A stretch of 64,000 bases of DNA from Anagrus nilaparvatae. Lineage: Eukaryota > Arthropoda > Insecta > Hymenoptera > Mymaridae. Location of the stretch: positions 16,758,001 to 16,822,000 of the forward strand of contig JAKSXM010000137.1 in the NCBI GenBank assembly GCA_022575985.1, given 5' to 3'. Positions 26,066-37,620 of the stretch are shown one piece after another. Position 1 is the first letter of the stretch. Each line of letters begins with the position of its first letter. The translations under genes were made by a program, and so were the position numbers. The notes under the pieces were generated by a model, which ran no database searches, was not told the origin of the DNA, and saw nothing but the letters and a program-made list of their open reading frames with translations.

Positions 26066-26613
26066 TAGATAGAGATGAAACTATATAGAAAGAAATAATA
26101 AAATAATAAAATAGATATTTCGCTACCTGTTTCAAATATATTATACAAAGGAGTAATTTGTGAAAATTTATTTTATTATATCATCAAAATTAAAAATTTA
26201 ATAGTAATACTAATACTAATTTACATTTAACCAGTTTTTCAAATCTAATTTTATTTTTGGTTTTCCGTAATTATTTTTGTATGTGTGATTACTTAACTTA
26301 GTTACGCAATGAATATTTTCTCGCAAACGAAATGATTTTTATAAGATATATAAGTAACTCAGAACCCCTAAATTTTATCTTTATATTAATATCTTAACAA
26401 CATTTATATTTACTTGTAAACATTTATAATTAAATTTTTATAAAGTTTGAAATTTGTTCCTTACCTTATAAAACTGATAAACATACGTTAGTACATTAAT
26501 CATACCGTTTAGGCCACCAATCATGAGGCACATTTTGTGTAAAAAAAATCATTTTGCAAAAATATTATAATAAATATAAATAATAAAATTATTTCTGATA
26601 AATTTTTTTAATA
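26066..26613. other. gene-free stretch with a dispersed motif
   Basis: A/T-rich sequence. A copy of the dispersed TTCTCGCAAACGAAATGATT motif lies at 26,319-26,338, followed by ATATATAAGTAACTCAGAA, which resembles the sequence after the same motif at 36,133. Confidence 0.45.
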
Positions 26614-26850
26614 AAGCCGTCTCTCCACAGACTTAAATTTACAGAAACTCAAAAGTCGTCTAGTGTAGCCGGAAGAATCATAAAAAAAAATGAAATAATA
26701 AACCCGTCCCAATAGCGAATATTACACCATCTCTTATGCTAACGAATAAGAGATGGCAGGTTTTTCGTTAATGGCACACAAAAATTAATTTTCTACAGGT
26801 TTATTTTTATCGATTTTACGTTATTTTAAACCTATGTGGAGAGAGGGCTT
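26614..26850. mobile_element. inverted-repeat MITE-like element
   Basis: Ends read AAGCCGTCTCTCCACAG on the left and the near-complement GTGGAGAGAGGGCTT on the right. In the middle is a strong hairpin, CCATCTCTTATGCTAACGAA then AAGAGATGG (26,729-26,757). A related element follows at 26,882. Both share the outer TCTCCAC...GTGGAGA...GGGCTTAA pattern. Confidence 0.6.
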
Positions 26851-26881
26851 AAGATTCTATTTGATATTAAATCCTTTTCAA

Positions 26882-27041
26882 CCTAGCCTTTTTTCCACTT
26901 GCTTAGTAGACGTGTATAATACAAGGCTAGAATAATACGAGTTTAAGCAGTGTAGTCAGGGATTTTGAATGATTAATCATGAATATCTGTCGACTACACT
27001 GTTATAATATACACGTTTAGTAAGCGAGTGGAGATAGGGCT
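26882..27041. mobile_element. inverted-repeat MITE-like element, second of a pair
   Basis: The left end (CCACTTGCTTAGTAGACGTG) is matched by the complement CACGTTTAGTAAGCGAGTGG on the right. An inner pair, CAGTGTAGTC and GACTACACTG (26,950-27,002), makes a nested hairpin. It sits immediately after the related element at 26,614. Confidence 0.6.
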
Positions 27042-27738
27042 TAATTGGTGTAGCAAAAACTTGGCTGAATCCAAAAAATGAAAAAAAATACGATGCCAAA
27101 ATGTAAAACCTAAAATTTAAAGTGTTTCTTTAAATTTAGGCTAAAATATGGTAATTTTTTAGGCAACTTAAGGTATTAAGATTTTCTGGTTCGGAGGGAT
27201 TGATGCATCAAAAGTAATAGGAAATTTTTATGTTTACCCGATAAATAATATTTATTTGTTATTTCAGCAATCTTTCTACCGTGACTGTTACAATGATCTG
27301 TTTTGAGATGATTATTGCTTTTAATCAATAACCCCGACGAAAAAAATATACAGGGTATGAACTTTCTTGCTAGCTACATTCTTGCATACAACTGCATGGA
27401 AAGTCAAATCCTATGTATTTTTTTCCTTGTTTGACAAATAGATTCTGCACATAAATTTTAAAATATTTAATGTAAATTTAAAATTATTAACTTAGTGTTT
27501 AACTGCTCACACTTTCCTAAGTTTTTTCTGGTTTTAAATTTTGGCCCCACTGCAGCTGACTCAACTCTACAGGATCAGAGCCTATTCTATAGGATCAAAG
27601 ATATTTCAACTATCTGGATTGCATCTAAAAATTTCAGAACTATTCAAGACTTACCTACGCTATTTTAAAAAAATATTAAATTACTATTTTTAAAATCCTA
27701 AATGTAAATAATATAAAATTTTTATTATTTTCAAGCTA
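27042..27738. other. intervening unique sequence
   Basis: No gene is seen. The stretch is moderately A/T-rich and I recognised no repeat in it. Confidence 0.35.
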
Positions 27739-29142
27739 ATATATGGGTAGATTTAAATGAAGTGAGTGCGACTTACATGGTCGGGTCTTCAAAACTGCCC
27801 CAAAGTGTTTTTTTCTGAAAGTACTACCAAAAATAAGTAACCAGCCCAATTTTTAGCCTCCCACAGCGAAATTTTTGGCAGCCATTTTAGTGTTTTTGAC
27901 TGTCGTAAAAAAAGTAAGAAAAATGAGTCATAATTTTTTTTATTATTGCTATAAAAAACTCACATTAGCATGAAAAATTTTTTCCTTTTAGGTCCAGATA
28001 GGAAATTTCCCTGGCTATCTGATTCCGGGGTCAAAAATTTTTTTGAGTTGCGCATGCGCGAAGAATTGCTAAGATAGGCTGTTTTTTTTCAAAAGTCGAT
28101 TTCTCAAATGCCTATTAGTGAAAAATCTTGTAACCAGGCTTAAAATTTTCCTTAAACCTTATATTTTTTGGCAAAAAAAACATTTCGATGGGACACTGCT
28201 TTTTGGGAGCTCTAGATAAAAATATAGCAGCTTTCAAAACCTCATTTTTTACAAATTTCAAATTTCCCGCCAAGTCACGTGACCAATCAAAAATCTGACC
28301 AAAAATTTGTATTCCGCGGGAAATTTTACATAAGTATATATCTTTTCATGTTTTTAAGAGCGTTTATGTTAAAGCGACGAAAAACAGTGAAATAATAAAG
28401 AATTTTCTGAATAATTTTGAATAATTTGGAATAATTTAAAAAATAAAAAAATTCCTTAATAAATGAGATATTTTAATCTTTCAATTTAAAATTTCGCTGC
28501 TTTAACATAAACGCTCTTAAAAACATGAAAAGATATATCCTTATGTAAAATTTCCCGCGGAATCCAAATTTTTGATCAGATTTTTGATTGCTCACGTGAC
28601 TTGGCGGGAAATTTGAAATTTGTAAAAAATGAGGTTTTGAAAGCTGCTATTTTTTTATTTAGAGCTCCCAAAAAGCAGTGTCCCATCGAAATGTTTTTTT
28701 TGCCAAAAAATATAAGGTTTAAGGAAAATTTTAAGCCTGGTTACAAGATTTTTCACTAATAGGCATTTGAGAAATCGACTTTTGAAAAAAAACAGCCTAT
28801 CTTAGCGATTCTTCGCGCATGCGCAACTCAAAAAAATTTTTGACCCCGGAATCAGATAGCCAGGGAAATTTCCTATCTGGACGTAAAAGGAAAAAATTTT
28901 TCATGCTAATGTGAGTTTTTTATAGCAATAATAAAAAAAATTATGACTCATTTTTCTTACTTTTTTTACGACAGTCAAAAACACTAAAATGGCTGCCAAA
29001 AATCGAGATTTCGCTGTGGGAGGCTAAAAATTGGGCTGGTTACTTATTTTTGGTAGTACTTTCAGAAAAAAACACTTTGGGGCAGTTTTGAAGACCCGAC
29101 CATGTAAGTCGCACTCACTTCATTTAAATCTACCCATATATA
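27739..29142. mobile_element. long near-perfect foldback element, arms about 690 bp
   Basis: The two arms are almost identical reverse complements (for example AAATTTCCCGCCAAGTCACG in both), meeting at an A/T-rich centre near 28,440. The ends carry ATATGGGTAGATTTAAATGA and its complement. The near-identity of the arms implies a young insertion or ongoing arm conversion. An older relative is at 57,247-58,474, sharing TTGGCAGCCATTTT and CACGTGACTTGGCG. The 68-codon frame at 29,031 lies in the right arm and is not a gene. Transcribed, the element would fold into a very long hairpin RNA. Confidence 0.8.
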
Positions 29143-32100
29143 AAAGCCAGCATAATATCTTTTCTTGCGTGCATTCACATATAAATATTATGTTTGAACA
29201 CTTGGTTAAAAGCCACAAAACAACAATACGTAATTGATTTTATAATTAGATACAAACAAATATAAAAAAAGAAGCTTTTTTATATTACTGTCAATAAAAT
29301 TTAGTATTACTTTGAACAACCCATGTACGAGTAAATATTATTTGTCATATATAAAAATATATATAAATAATTTTTTTTTTAAACTCGTAAAATATATTTA
29401 CTATTACAAACACAATTATCGCACTTGTGGTTAAGTTTTTTTTTACTGAAGCCACAAAATTTTAAATTATAATTTTTTATCATTCATCTTTTTGCATTGT
29501 GCGCATGTATTTTATGACGTAAAATTTTATTGTTATTTAATATATTTTTTTTATAACCTATACATACTCATTACTTGTTTCAACAAATAAAATAAACTAT
29601 TAATTTTTTTTTTCTTTTACCAAAAAAATAAACATGTTTTAAAAACACGCATTTAAATATCAAGTTTAAAACTAAAAAATTTTATTTATTTTTATTTTGG
29701 GTGCATTTTAATGAGAATATTACATTTAATACGAATTTAAAGAGAAAAGATATCATCATTTATATGAATATAGCATATAAAGTGACGAATTATATATATG
29801 GCAATATTAATCGATATGTGTTTAAAAGTTAAACTATATATGAATTAAAAATATATATAATAAGAATTTTATTGAAAGAAAAAGTAATAAATAAAAATTT
29901 CTGTCTCGTGTGTGGTCCAAATTATTTAATTATATCAAAAAAGTCATTCATTTTTTATACGTTTTTAGGGAAGTATATATTTATGTATATGGGTTTTTTC
30001 ACGTTTGATTATCCGGTTAGGATTTTTATGATTTTTTTATGGGCAAATATATTTCTTAATGAAAATTACTATGTAGAAATACCTATATTTAATTATTTAT
30101 TCAAAATTTTAATAAACTTGCAATTTTTTCTATAATTTGCAGTGCATAACCTGGGGGTCCAAAAAATATATATTGCAGTTTTTAAAAAATTTCAATTTTT
30201 GCAAAATTAAAAATACCAAACATGAAAGCTTTTGATAAAATGGTCCTGAAAAAAGTCAATCAAAAATTTTTTAGTACTTTTTTGAGTTTTTCAAAAATTC
30301 TTGGATCTCAAGAAAAACTAAAAATTTAACTACCTCAATTGTCATGAAATTACCCCTATATGTATAAGTATATATTATGAGAAAGTTAAAATAACGTAAA
30401 ATTAAGGAAACTATTGAATTAAAAAATATATCTATATATTTAAAAAAAGTGTTATTAAAAAAACAAAAAATAAATAAAAAATATTTTTTTCTACAGAATT
30501 AAGGGTTTCTGAAACTAAAATTATGATACAAAATTATAGATTACGAAGCATTAAAAGTACAAATTAAAATTTTTTTTGAAAAAGTTACAAAATTAATAGC
30601 CAAAAATAAACTAATAATAATTATAAAATACAATCAATTTTTAATTGTAAAAATATTATGTAAGTAACAAGGAGAGTGCTGAGTTTTTGGACCCCGAAGT
30701 TTTTCATAAATTTAGGGTATTAACCTAAGCCCTTTCTACATTAGATTAATTTGCTGCAGTCAATTCACATGGGATTAAAACAAAAAATAAAAAAAAATCT
30801 AGTCTATTAAAGGTTTTATAATTAATTCATATGTATTTTTCGTTAATTTAAATAGGTAATATTTCATGCTATAAATTAATTTTTGGTTTTAGTTTTTTTT
30901 ACCATTAAAAGTTTGTTAATTTTTCAAAAAGTACATTCAATTTTTATGTTTTCTGTTACGAGGGAAATTTTAAAATTGATAGAAATCAATAAACACTGGA
31001 GATTTTGGAAGCATTTTCTTCCAAACTACGAATACCTTTTTAAAATCATCAAAACCAATCAAAAAGTAGAAAAAAACGGTTTTAACACTCATGGACCATC
31101 CTTCTAAAACTATAAAATTTTGTATTTTTTATTTAATTTTTTATATTACACATTTTAGTTAATTAAATTAATTTAAGAAAAAAAAAAAAAGAAACCTTCC
31201 CACGCATAAAATATGCGAAGAAAAAAAATTAATATATATGTAGATTTTTTTATAGATATATAAATATAAAAATACTAATTGTTACATCGATTTTTAGTGA
31301 TGACAGGTGTAAAAAGGATCTTTTTTTGTTTGACTTTTGTATCTTTTTTTTACAAGTTGAAACTTTAAAATCATAAAAAATATTATTATGGTGGATTTTG
31401 TATTTATGGTCATTATAATGGTATGCATAAATATATTTTACATTATTTTTATGTTATTTATTTCATTTAATACTATTATTCAAATTATATCCTATTTATA
31501 TTATAATAAAAATTTTTTTTATTGTATTTATTTACATTTTTAGTATTACGCATGATTGCGTGAGAAAAAATTTTTTTTTTTTTATTAATGAATGAAAAAA
31601 AATGGTTTTTAGGTATTTCAAGTAACAAATAAATTTATTTAATGAAGTAAATAATATGTATAATTGAAGTTTCTAAAAATTAAATATTTTATTATGGTTA
31701 AAAATTAAAATTCATTTTATTATTTTATATTTTACTGTTCTACTGCTTTTTATTATTTTTATTGTCTAATATGATTTTTTATTGTTTTAGAAATATAATC
31801 TTCAAAAATAATTGAATTAATATTCAAAATAAGTTTTATTGTAGAAATTTTAATAGGTTTATGAACTTTCAAATTTTAATAAATTCTTTTTCTTTTATTA
31901 TTCAATATTACAACACAAAAATAAGTTTGAACATGAAAAAATTATTTCTTCATAAGAATTAAAGTATCTTTTATGCATTTATAATTGAATGGTGTGGATA
32001 TATTTTTTAGCGAAAACAACCTAAGCGGTGGGTAATAACCTGAGATTTTGATTTCTATTTGACTGGGTCTAAAAATATTAAGGCATTCTTTTAGTACTAC

Positions 32101-32516
32101 ATTCTTTAGATGCTAGTATGGAGATTTGGTTCTTTGTGTGGCTAAATCAAATTCAGACCAAAAAGTTTCCTGCAGAATCCGAATTTTCCACCAAATCACA
32201 TGATTATATCCAATTTCGACCAAAAATTCGGATTACGCAAAAAATTTTACAAAATACCTTTTTTGGTGTATTTCCCACAGAATCTGAATTATCTGAAATA
32301 ATTTTTGTAAATAAAATAAGCGTTCCAAAAAAAAGTATGTCAGAAATTTTCAAAAGAAATTGTTAAAAAAATTAATAACACTGTAAAGAAGAGAGGAGAA
32401 GGTCTAGAAGGTTAAAAAATTTAGAACTTTATTTTTTAGTTATACTTTTAGATGAAAATTATTTATTGTTGTTATTTTGAATACCCGATCATACAAACTC
32501 TTTATTATATGAGCTA
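29143..32516. other. gene-free stretch
   Basis: Poly-A/T-rich sequence. Weak complementary ends (GGGGGTCCAAAAA near 30,152 and TTTTTGGACCCC near 30,688) hint at an old inverted-repeat element, but I could not confirm the arms. About 32,115-32,370 resembles decayed interior of the 27.7-kb foldback family (ACCAAAAATTCGGATTACGC and similar). Confidence 0.35.
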
Positions 32517-32760
32517 GCCTGGCGGTAATTTTAAAAAATTGCTTGGATTTTTGATTACTGGGTGAAAAATTTTACAAATTATCAAAAAAATAGGATTTCC
32601 AAAAGTATAGCTCATTTAATCACTCTTTATAGTTGCCACAAAAAATATGGGATCTAATAGGACTAGAAATTTTTTCCATATGAGTCTATATATTTGGTTG
32701 CAAAACTTTTTTTATCCGGTATTCGGAAATCCAAGCAATTTTTTAAAATAACTACCAGGT
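32517..32760. mobile_element. TA-flanked MITE, family M2, copy 2 (best preserved)
   Basis: Terminal inverted repeats of about 36 bp begin GCCTGGCGGTAATTTTAAAA on the left. The right end is the near-complement ATTTTTTAAAATAACTACCA. TA flanks both sides. The interior is about 170 bp without coding capacity. Diverged copies are at 20,703 and 58,479. Confidence 0.75.
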
Positions 32761-32974
32761 TAATAAAAATTCATAAAAATTTATCTTTCAATTAAAATTT
32801 GAACGAAAAAACAAACTAGGATATAAATAAATGCTTTTCGTTTAACTTAAAACACTTGCGTTAAATATTTGCATTTTATGACGCTTGTTATGAATTTGGA
32901 ATTGATAAATGAGATTTTTTTTAAATTTACATATATGCAACATGTATTTTTTTAAATACTGTATTAAAAAGTTA

Positions 32975-33695
32975 TATCTGGTTAGTGTGTTCACACAATC
33001 AAAGAGCATGGAACATGTTCACTTATAACAATTTTAACCTGTATATTCCTTAATTACACTTTAAAAAGTAACTTTTTTAGATTCACAAAAAAAATAGAAT
33101 ATTTTCGAGAAATTAGTAAATTTTCGAAAATAATCATAAATTTACTAAATTTAGTATATTAACAACAAATTTGAGAATTCTCGATTTTTTATGTGAATTT
33201 ACGAAAAAATTTGTAAATTAATAAATATTTTTTGTAAATTTTCGAAAAAAAATTATAAATTATCAATTTTTCTCCTGAATTTACAAAAAAAAAAAAAAAT
33301 GGAAATACTCAAATTTTTAGTTAATATACTAAATTTAGTAAATTTACGATTTTTTTCGAAAAATTACTAATTTTTTGAAATATTCTATTTTTTTTGTGAA
33401 TCTAAGAAAGTTACTTTTTACAGTGTATTATAAGTCCTAGAACCACAATTATAATAACACCCTAAATATAAATTATCCTAAGTACATAATCCTAAATTAT
33501 TCCAAGTCCCTAATTCAAAATTATTTTAAGTCCCTAAATCAAAACTATCTCAAGTCACTGAATCGAAAATATTTTAGCTCCATTTGACCTCCTCCCCCCT
33601 AAAAACTTCACTTTTTCATCCTCCTCCTACTGCACGAAACTTTTCCGGTTACCCCTCCCTATAAACATTTTCCATGTTAAAATGATTTTACTGTT
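32975..33695 (-). repeat. dispersed repeat R1, reverse copy, split by a MITE
   Basis: Read on the minus strand, this has the R1 pattern. It opens with AACATGGAAAATGTTTATAG and a G-rich tract, followed by repeats of TTTAGGGACTTAAAATAATT type. It ends with GAACATGTTCCATGCTC and a TGTGTGAACACAC hairpin. The copy is interrupted by the MITE at 33,057-33,425, so R1 was there first. Confidence 0.65.
33057..33425. mobile_element. TA-flanked palindromic MITE, family M1, copy 3 (nested)
   Basis: Ends are CACTTTAAAAAGTAACTTTT and the complement of CACTGTAAAAAGTAACTTTC, flanked by TA. The interior is the same chain of palindromes as copy 1. It is inserted in an R1 repeat, which gives a relative age order. 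Confidence 0.85.
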
Positions 33696-36517
33696 TCACC
33701 CTTAGTATGAAAAAAAAAATTTTTTATTTTAAGTTTATAAACAAGTATAATACATAAATGAATATAAAATTTTCTGCTCGAGGGCATTGATATAGTTGAT
33801 CGGTATCAAGCTCAGTAAGATCAAATTTTATAAATGCCTACAAAAGTATACGTCAACATCATCGTCATAAGTGTACAGCCATATAAAAATATTCAAAGGG
33901 TTTCAAAGGGACTATGAATCAGTATATATTTATTTTTTTTATATATTAACGGTCAGATAATCAAATGCCTTGTAATTTGCACTCATGAAACCTTGTCGTA
34001 CTATATATACGTAATATTCATCACGTAAATATGTACTTATTATATGAAAAGTTATACATTACAAAATAAAAAAAACAAAAAAGTAGTCGGTATATGACTT
34101 TGAAAATTGATATCTTTAGTTTCAAAGTGTTCACTCATGAGCATTTTTTTTTATTTTTTTGAATATTATGTGTACTATACATACGTAATTTATTTTTGTA
34201 CAAATTAATGGACAGCTTGATTTATTGTAATTACATATTATAATATATAAAAAAAACACAAAATTTTTTTAAAAGAATTTGCACTAATTTTTTTTTTATT
34301 ACATTTTTTTATTGTATACTTAATTATATAATAATTACTCGCCACGTATACATTAGCTTTGATATTAAATTTAAAAATTTTATATCTCTAAAATACTTCC
34401 AGATCATGGGCAAAAATTAATAATTGATAAAAACTGCTATATTTAATAAAAGACTTAAGGAGGACTATTATTGAACTCTCGAACTTAATATTAATGCTTC
34501 ATATTGATACTTCAATTTAGTTAATGAGCTTATTTCGTCAAAGCTCTCACTTGAGGCTTTAAAAAGAAAATCGAAGGGTAATAAGGATTTGTAAAAGTTA
34601 AATACTAAAATAAATATAATAATTTCTAGGCCAAAAACTTCAAGAAATTTTTATACTTTGCAAAAGTTATAGTCTTGGGTCAGTTATTCCCAAAATTCAA
34701 AAAAATATATTTTTGTACATTTGCTTATAAAAAAATTTATAGAGTATATCTGCATGATTAAAAAAGTATAAAAGAGTTCTGATTAATAATTTTTGCACCA
34801 AAAACTTGAAAGTTTCTTGTACTTGAAACTTGAAAGTTTCTGTACAATATTTCTTTATACTTCAGTTGCCAGCAAAAAAGCTTCTTTATATTTAAAAGCA
34901 CAGGGTAAACAGAGTTTCCTATTCCTGAAAAAAAAGACTCTTTAGGTATCTAATGTTTTAGTGCCAGCAAATACATGGATTTTTTGGTAGTGAAATTTTT
35001 AATTCATAACTGCCCAGGTATTTCCATGCTTAATAAATCTTATTTTTTAAAAAATACAATGCGTTTTCACTCAGTCATTGACAATTAAACCTTTTCTTTT
35101 CTGCCAGGCAAAAAAGTTCCACTCTATGCTAGTTAATTTTGTATACAAAATCTAATAATAATAGCTAATTAATTATACCTTATTAAAAGATAAAATTATT
35201 TCAATAAATTAGACAATAAATTATTTATATAACAAGTAAAAAATAAAATAACATAAAAGCGCGGGTGCAGCATAATATTTAAAGTATATATATAATATTT
35301 ACATGTAATAATAGTAAATTTCACAAGAAATATACAATATGTGCAAGTGTTAGTAGATTTTCAATTCATCAATTTCGCATATCAATATTATTATTATTAT
35401 ATTTCTAAGGATGATTATTTTCAATATTTTCAATAGTAGTATAAAGTATAAAATATAAAATTGAATGAATACTTGTTGTATTTACTATAAACAAAATATA
35501 AAAAAATGATTGATTGATTGAAAATTTAACTGCGCTTTGATTAAACGTTATTTTTTATTTTATAATGTTTATATATGCATATTTTTATTATATTTATAAC
35601 CTTTATCATATTTTATTTTTTTATAAATCAATATAGGCAAAGAAAATAATGGTTCTTTTGTTTATATTATGTTTATAATTTTTATTATTATTAAAGACGT
35701 TGTTTTTATATATGAAATAAAATTTTATTGTTTTGTTATATTGTTATTATTATTACAAATTGATATTTATCACGTTAAAAAAATAAAATCATAAATAAAA
35801 TTTAAGCTAAACTCCTTATTATTTAAAATATTATAAACGGATAAGTTCACGTTTTTTTTATAGCCTGTAGAAATTATTTCACTTGTAAGAAAAATTTTAA
35901 CCATTGAATGATTTTCAAATGACACTTTACTAACAAAATGACACTACATTAACAATAACTTATAGGCAAGGGAGGAACTTCAAGCATGCCATTTGGGGGG
36001 GGGGGGGGTCAAATGGATATAGAATAATTTCATTGTAGGGATTAGAATAATTTTGATCTAGCGACTAAAAAATACAACTTTAGTAGATATACACAGTATT
36101 TTTTTATCAGAGAAATAGGATAAAATTATTTTTCTCGCAATTAAAATGATTTTTAAAGATTATATAACAAAGAGAATCAGAACATATGGAGTTATACTTT
36201 TCAAGTTTGGAAATCTACAAGGCCCCTTAACTTGCCCTGTAAAAACCATCCAAAAACTTGGATGGGCCCAGACTAACCTTTGGAGGCCCCGAAAAACCTA
36301 CGCCTAGAATTAGCTGATTCTACAGCGCTGTAATAGCGATAGTCGAAATATCGTGTGCTGCAACTGCGCTTGTGACTCACGGCTGGTTCTACAAACGCCG
36401 TAAACGGTGTCGAAACCGCTAGTGCAGCCGCAACGCAATGCACACAACACGATTTTTCATCTCTACGCATTGTTTTGCGGTTGCGATATCCATTTACGTC
36501 GTTTGTAGAATCAGTTT
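33696..36517. other. gene-free stretch with a decayed R1 fragment
   Basis: A/T-rich sequence. About 35,960-36,062 is a partial R1 copy that includes a run of 14 G bases (35,995-36,008). A TCTCGCAA-type dispersed motif lies at 36,133-36,150. About 36,300-36,517 is a diverged neighbour of the G/C-rich element that follows. No gene is seen. Confidence 0.4.
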
Positions 36518-36886
36518 TAGGCTCCATCTACAAGGCTCTATCTACAAAAGTCGCAAAAAGGGGGCGCAACCGTTAGCGCAAATGCGGCGCAATTCGCAGA
36601 GACCGAAAATAGTTTCTGCACATTGCGGCGCAATGCGCAGAAAAATATTTTGTGTCTTTCGTGTTGCGTAGAAGACAAAAATGGTTTCTGCGCATTGCGT
36701 TGCGCTCACGCTTGCGATGCGCCTCGAATTTACGGTTTCTGTAGATGGGGCCCAAATGCCGTAAAATGGGGTCGCAACCGCAAGCGTGAGCGCAACTCGA
36801 AATACACAAAATCTTCTTCTGCGCATTGCGTTGCGCTCACGCTTGTAGTTGCGACCCCCTTTTACGGCTTCTGTAGATGGAGCCTT
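36518..36886. mobile_element. G/C-rich inverted-repeat element
   Basis: Ends TAGGCTCCATCTACAA and its complement TGTAGATGGAGCCTTA bound a segment about half G and C, in stark contrast to the flanks. Inside, words such as GCGCATTGCGTTGCGCTCAC and TTGCGACCCCCTTTTACGGC recur in both orientations, so it is a nest of imperfect palindromes. Several overlapping open frames (up to 166 codons, running out into the next element) are open because of the high G/C content. None has a recognisable domain. Copy-like sequence continues to about 36,300 on the left. Confidence 0.65.
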
Positions 36887-36949
36887 AGCACGGAAATTCG
36901 GTACTTGTTTTACGCTAATATACTGTATTGTAAAAGTATATACATATTA

Positions 36950-37620
36950 GAGTGTGTCTTATTTTTTTTTTTTCGATATTTTTTGGCTCCCCCCATTTTT
37001 TTCGAATATTTTGGTCATAAAAAATCCCCAGCTCCAAGGATTTTGATTTTTAAGTTTTTTAACCCGTGCCACCAAGCACTTGAAGTTTCCCATTTAAATA
37101 ACATGGGAATTTTGAGTTTTTAGCTATACAAATTTTTACAAAAGCCAAATAGCGTCTAAAAAAGCTAATTTTTACTAGAAAACATTCTTTTATATGTTGT
37201 AAAGACATGCAAACAGCCCTGCATCATTTCAAAGGAAATTTTGGGGCTAGAAACGCAAATTTACATGTTGGCTCAATCTTATAAAATAGGGTTTTTTGGT
37301 AATTTTCAATGAAACGCTGCAACCTCAAAAATTAACCAAAACACTTCTGGTTATTCTACTTTTTTTGGTGTAAGTGTCACCTTTCAAATAACGTAAACTG
37401 TGTATTTTTATCACTGATTCTCTCACCGCTATAATCAATTAACCTATTGGTAATTTTGGACCCGAAAGGCCCAATTTTTAAATCTGTTTAAATTGCTGCC
37501 TAAATTGTAATTTTCTACAAAATTGAGTATTATAAGCCTTAAAAGTTTTCTGCAAGCTTCAAGTTTCCAAAAAATGGGGGGAGCCAAAAAATATCGAAAA
37601 AAAAAAAATAAGACACACTG
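36950..37620. mobile_element. TA-flanked MITE, family M3, copy 1
   Basis: Terminal inverted repeats of about 50 bp begin GAGTGTGTCTTATTTTTTTT on the left and end AAATAAGACACACTG on the right. They are flanked by TA at 36,948-36,949 and 37,621-37,622. The inner part of the terminal repeat is GGCTCCCCCCATTTTTT. The interior is A/T-rich and non-coding. Words just inside the left end (TCCCCAGCTCCAAGGATTTT) recur at 45,250 and 45,770. Confidence 0.85.

Noticed and set aside
29031..29237. 68-codon open frame
   Set aside because: It begins in the right arm of the foldback element and continues into A/T-rich flank. No domain is present.
30150..30705. Possible inverted-repeat element with GGGGTCCAAAAA ends
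   Set aside because: Only about 12 bases match and the inner sequence is low-complexity A/T. The arms could not be followed further.
36273..37123. Cluster of overlapping open frames on both strands, up to 166 codons
   Set aside because: They arise from the G/C-rich inverted-repeat element, where stop codons are rare in all frames. The longest runs on into an unrelated MITE.
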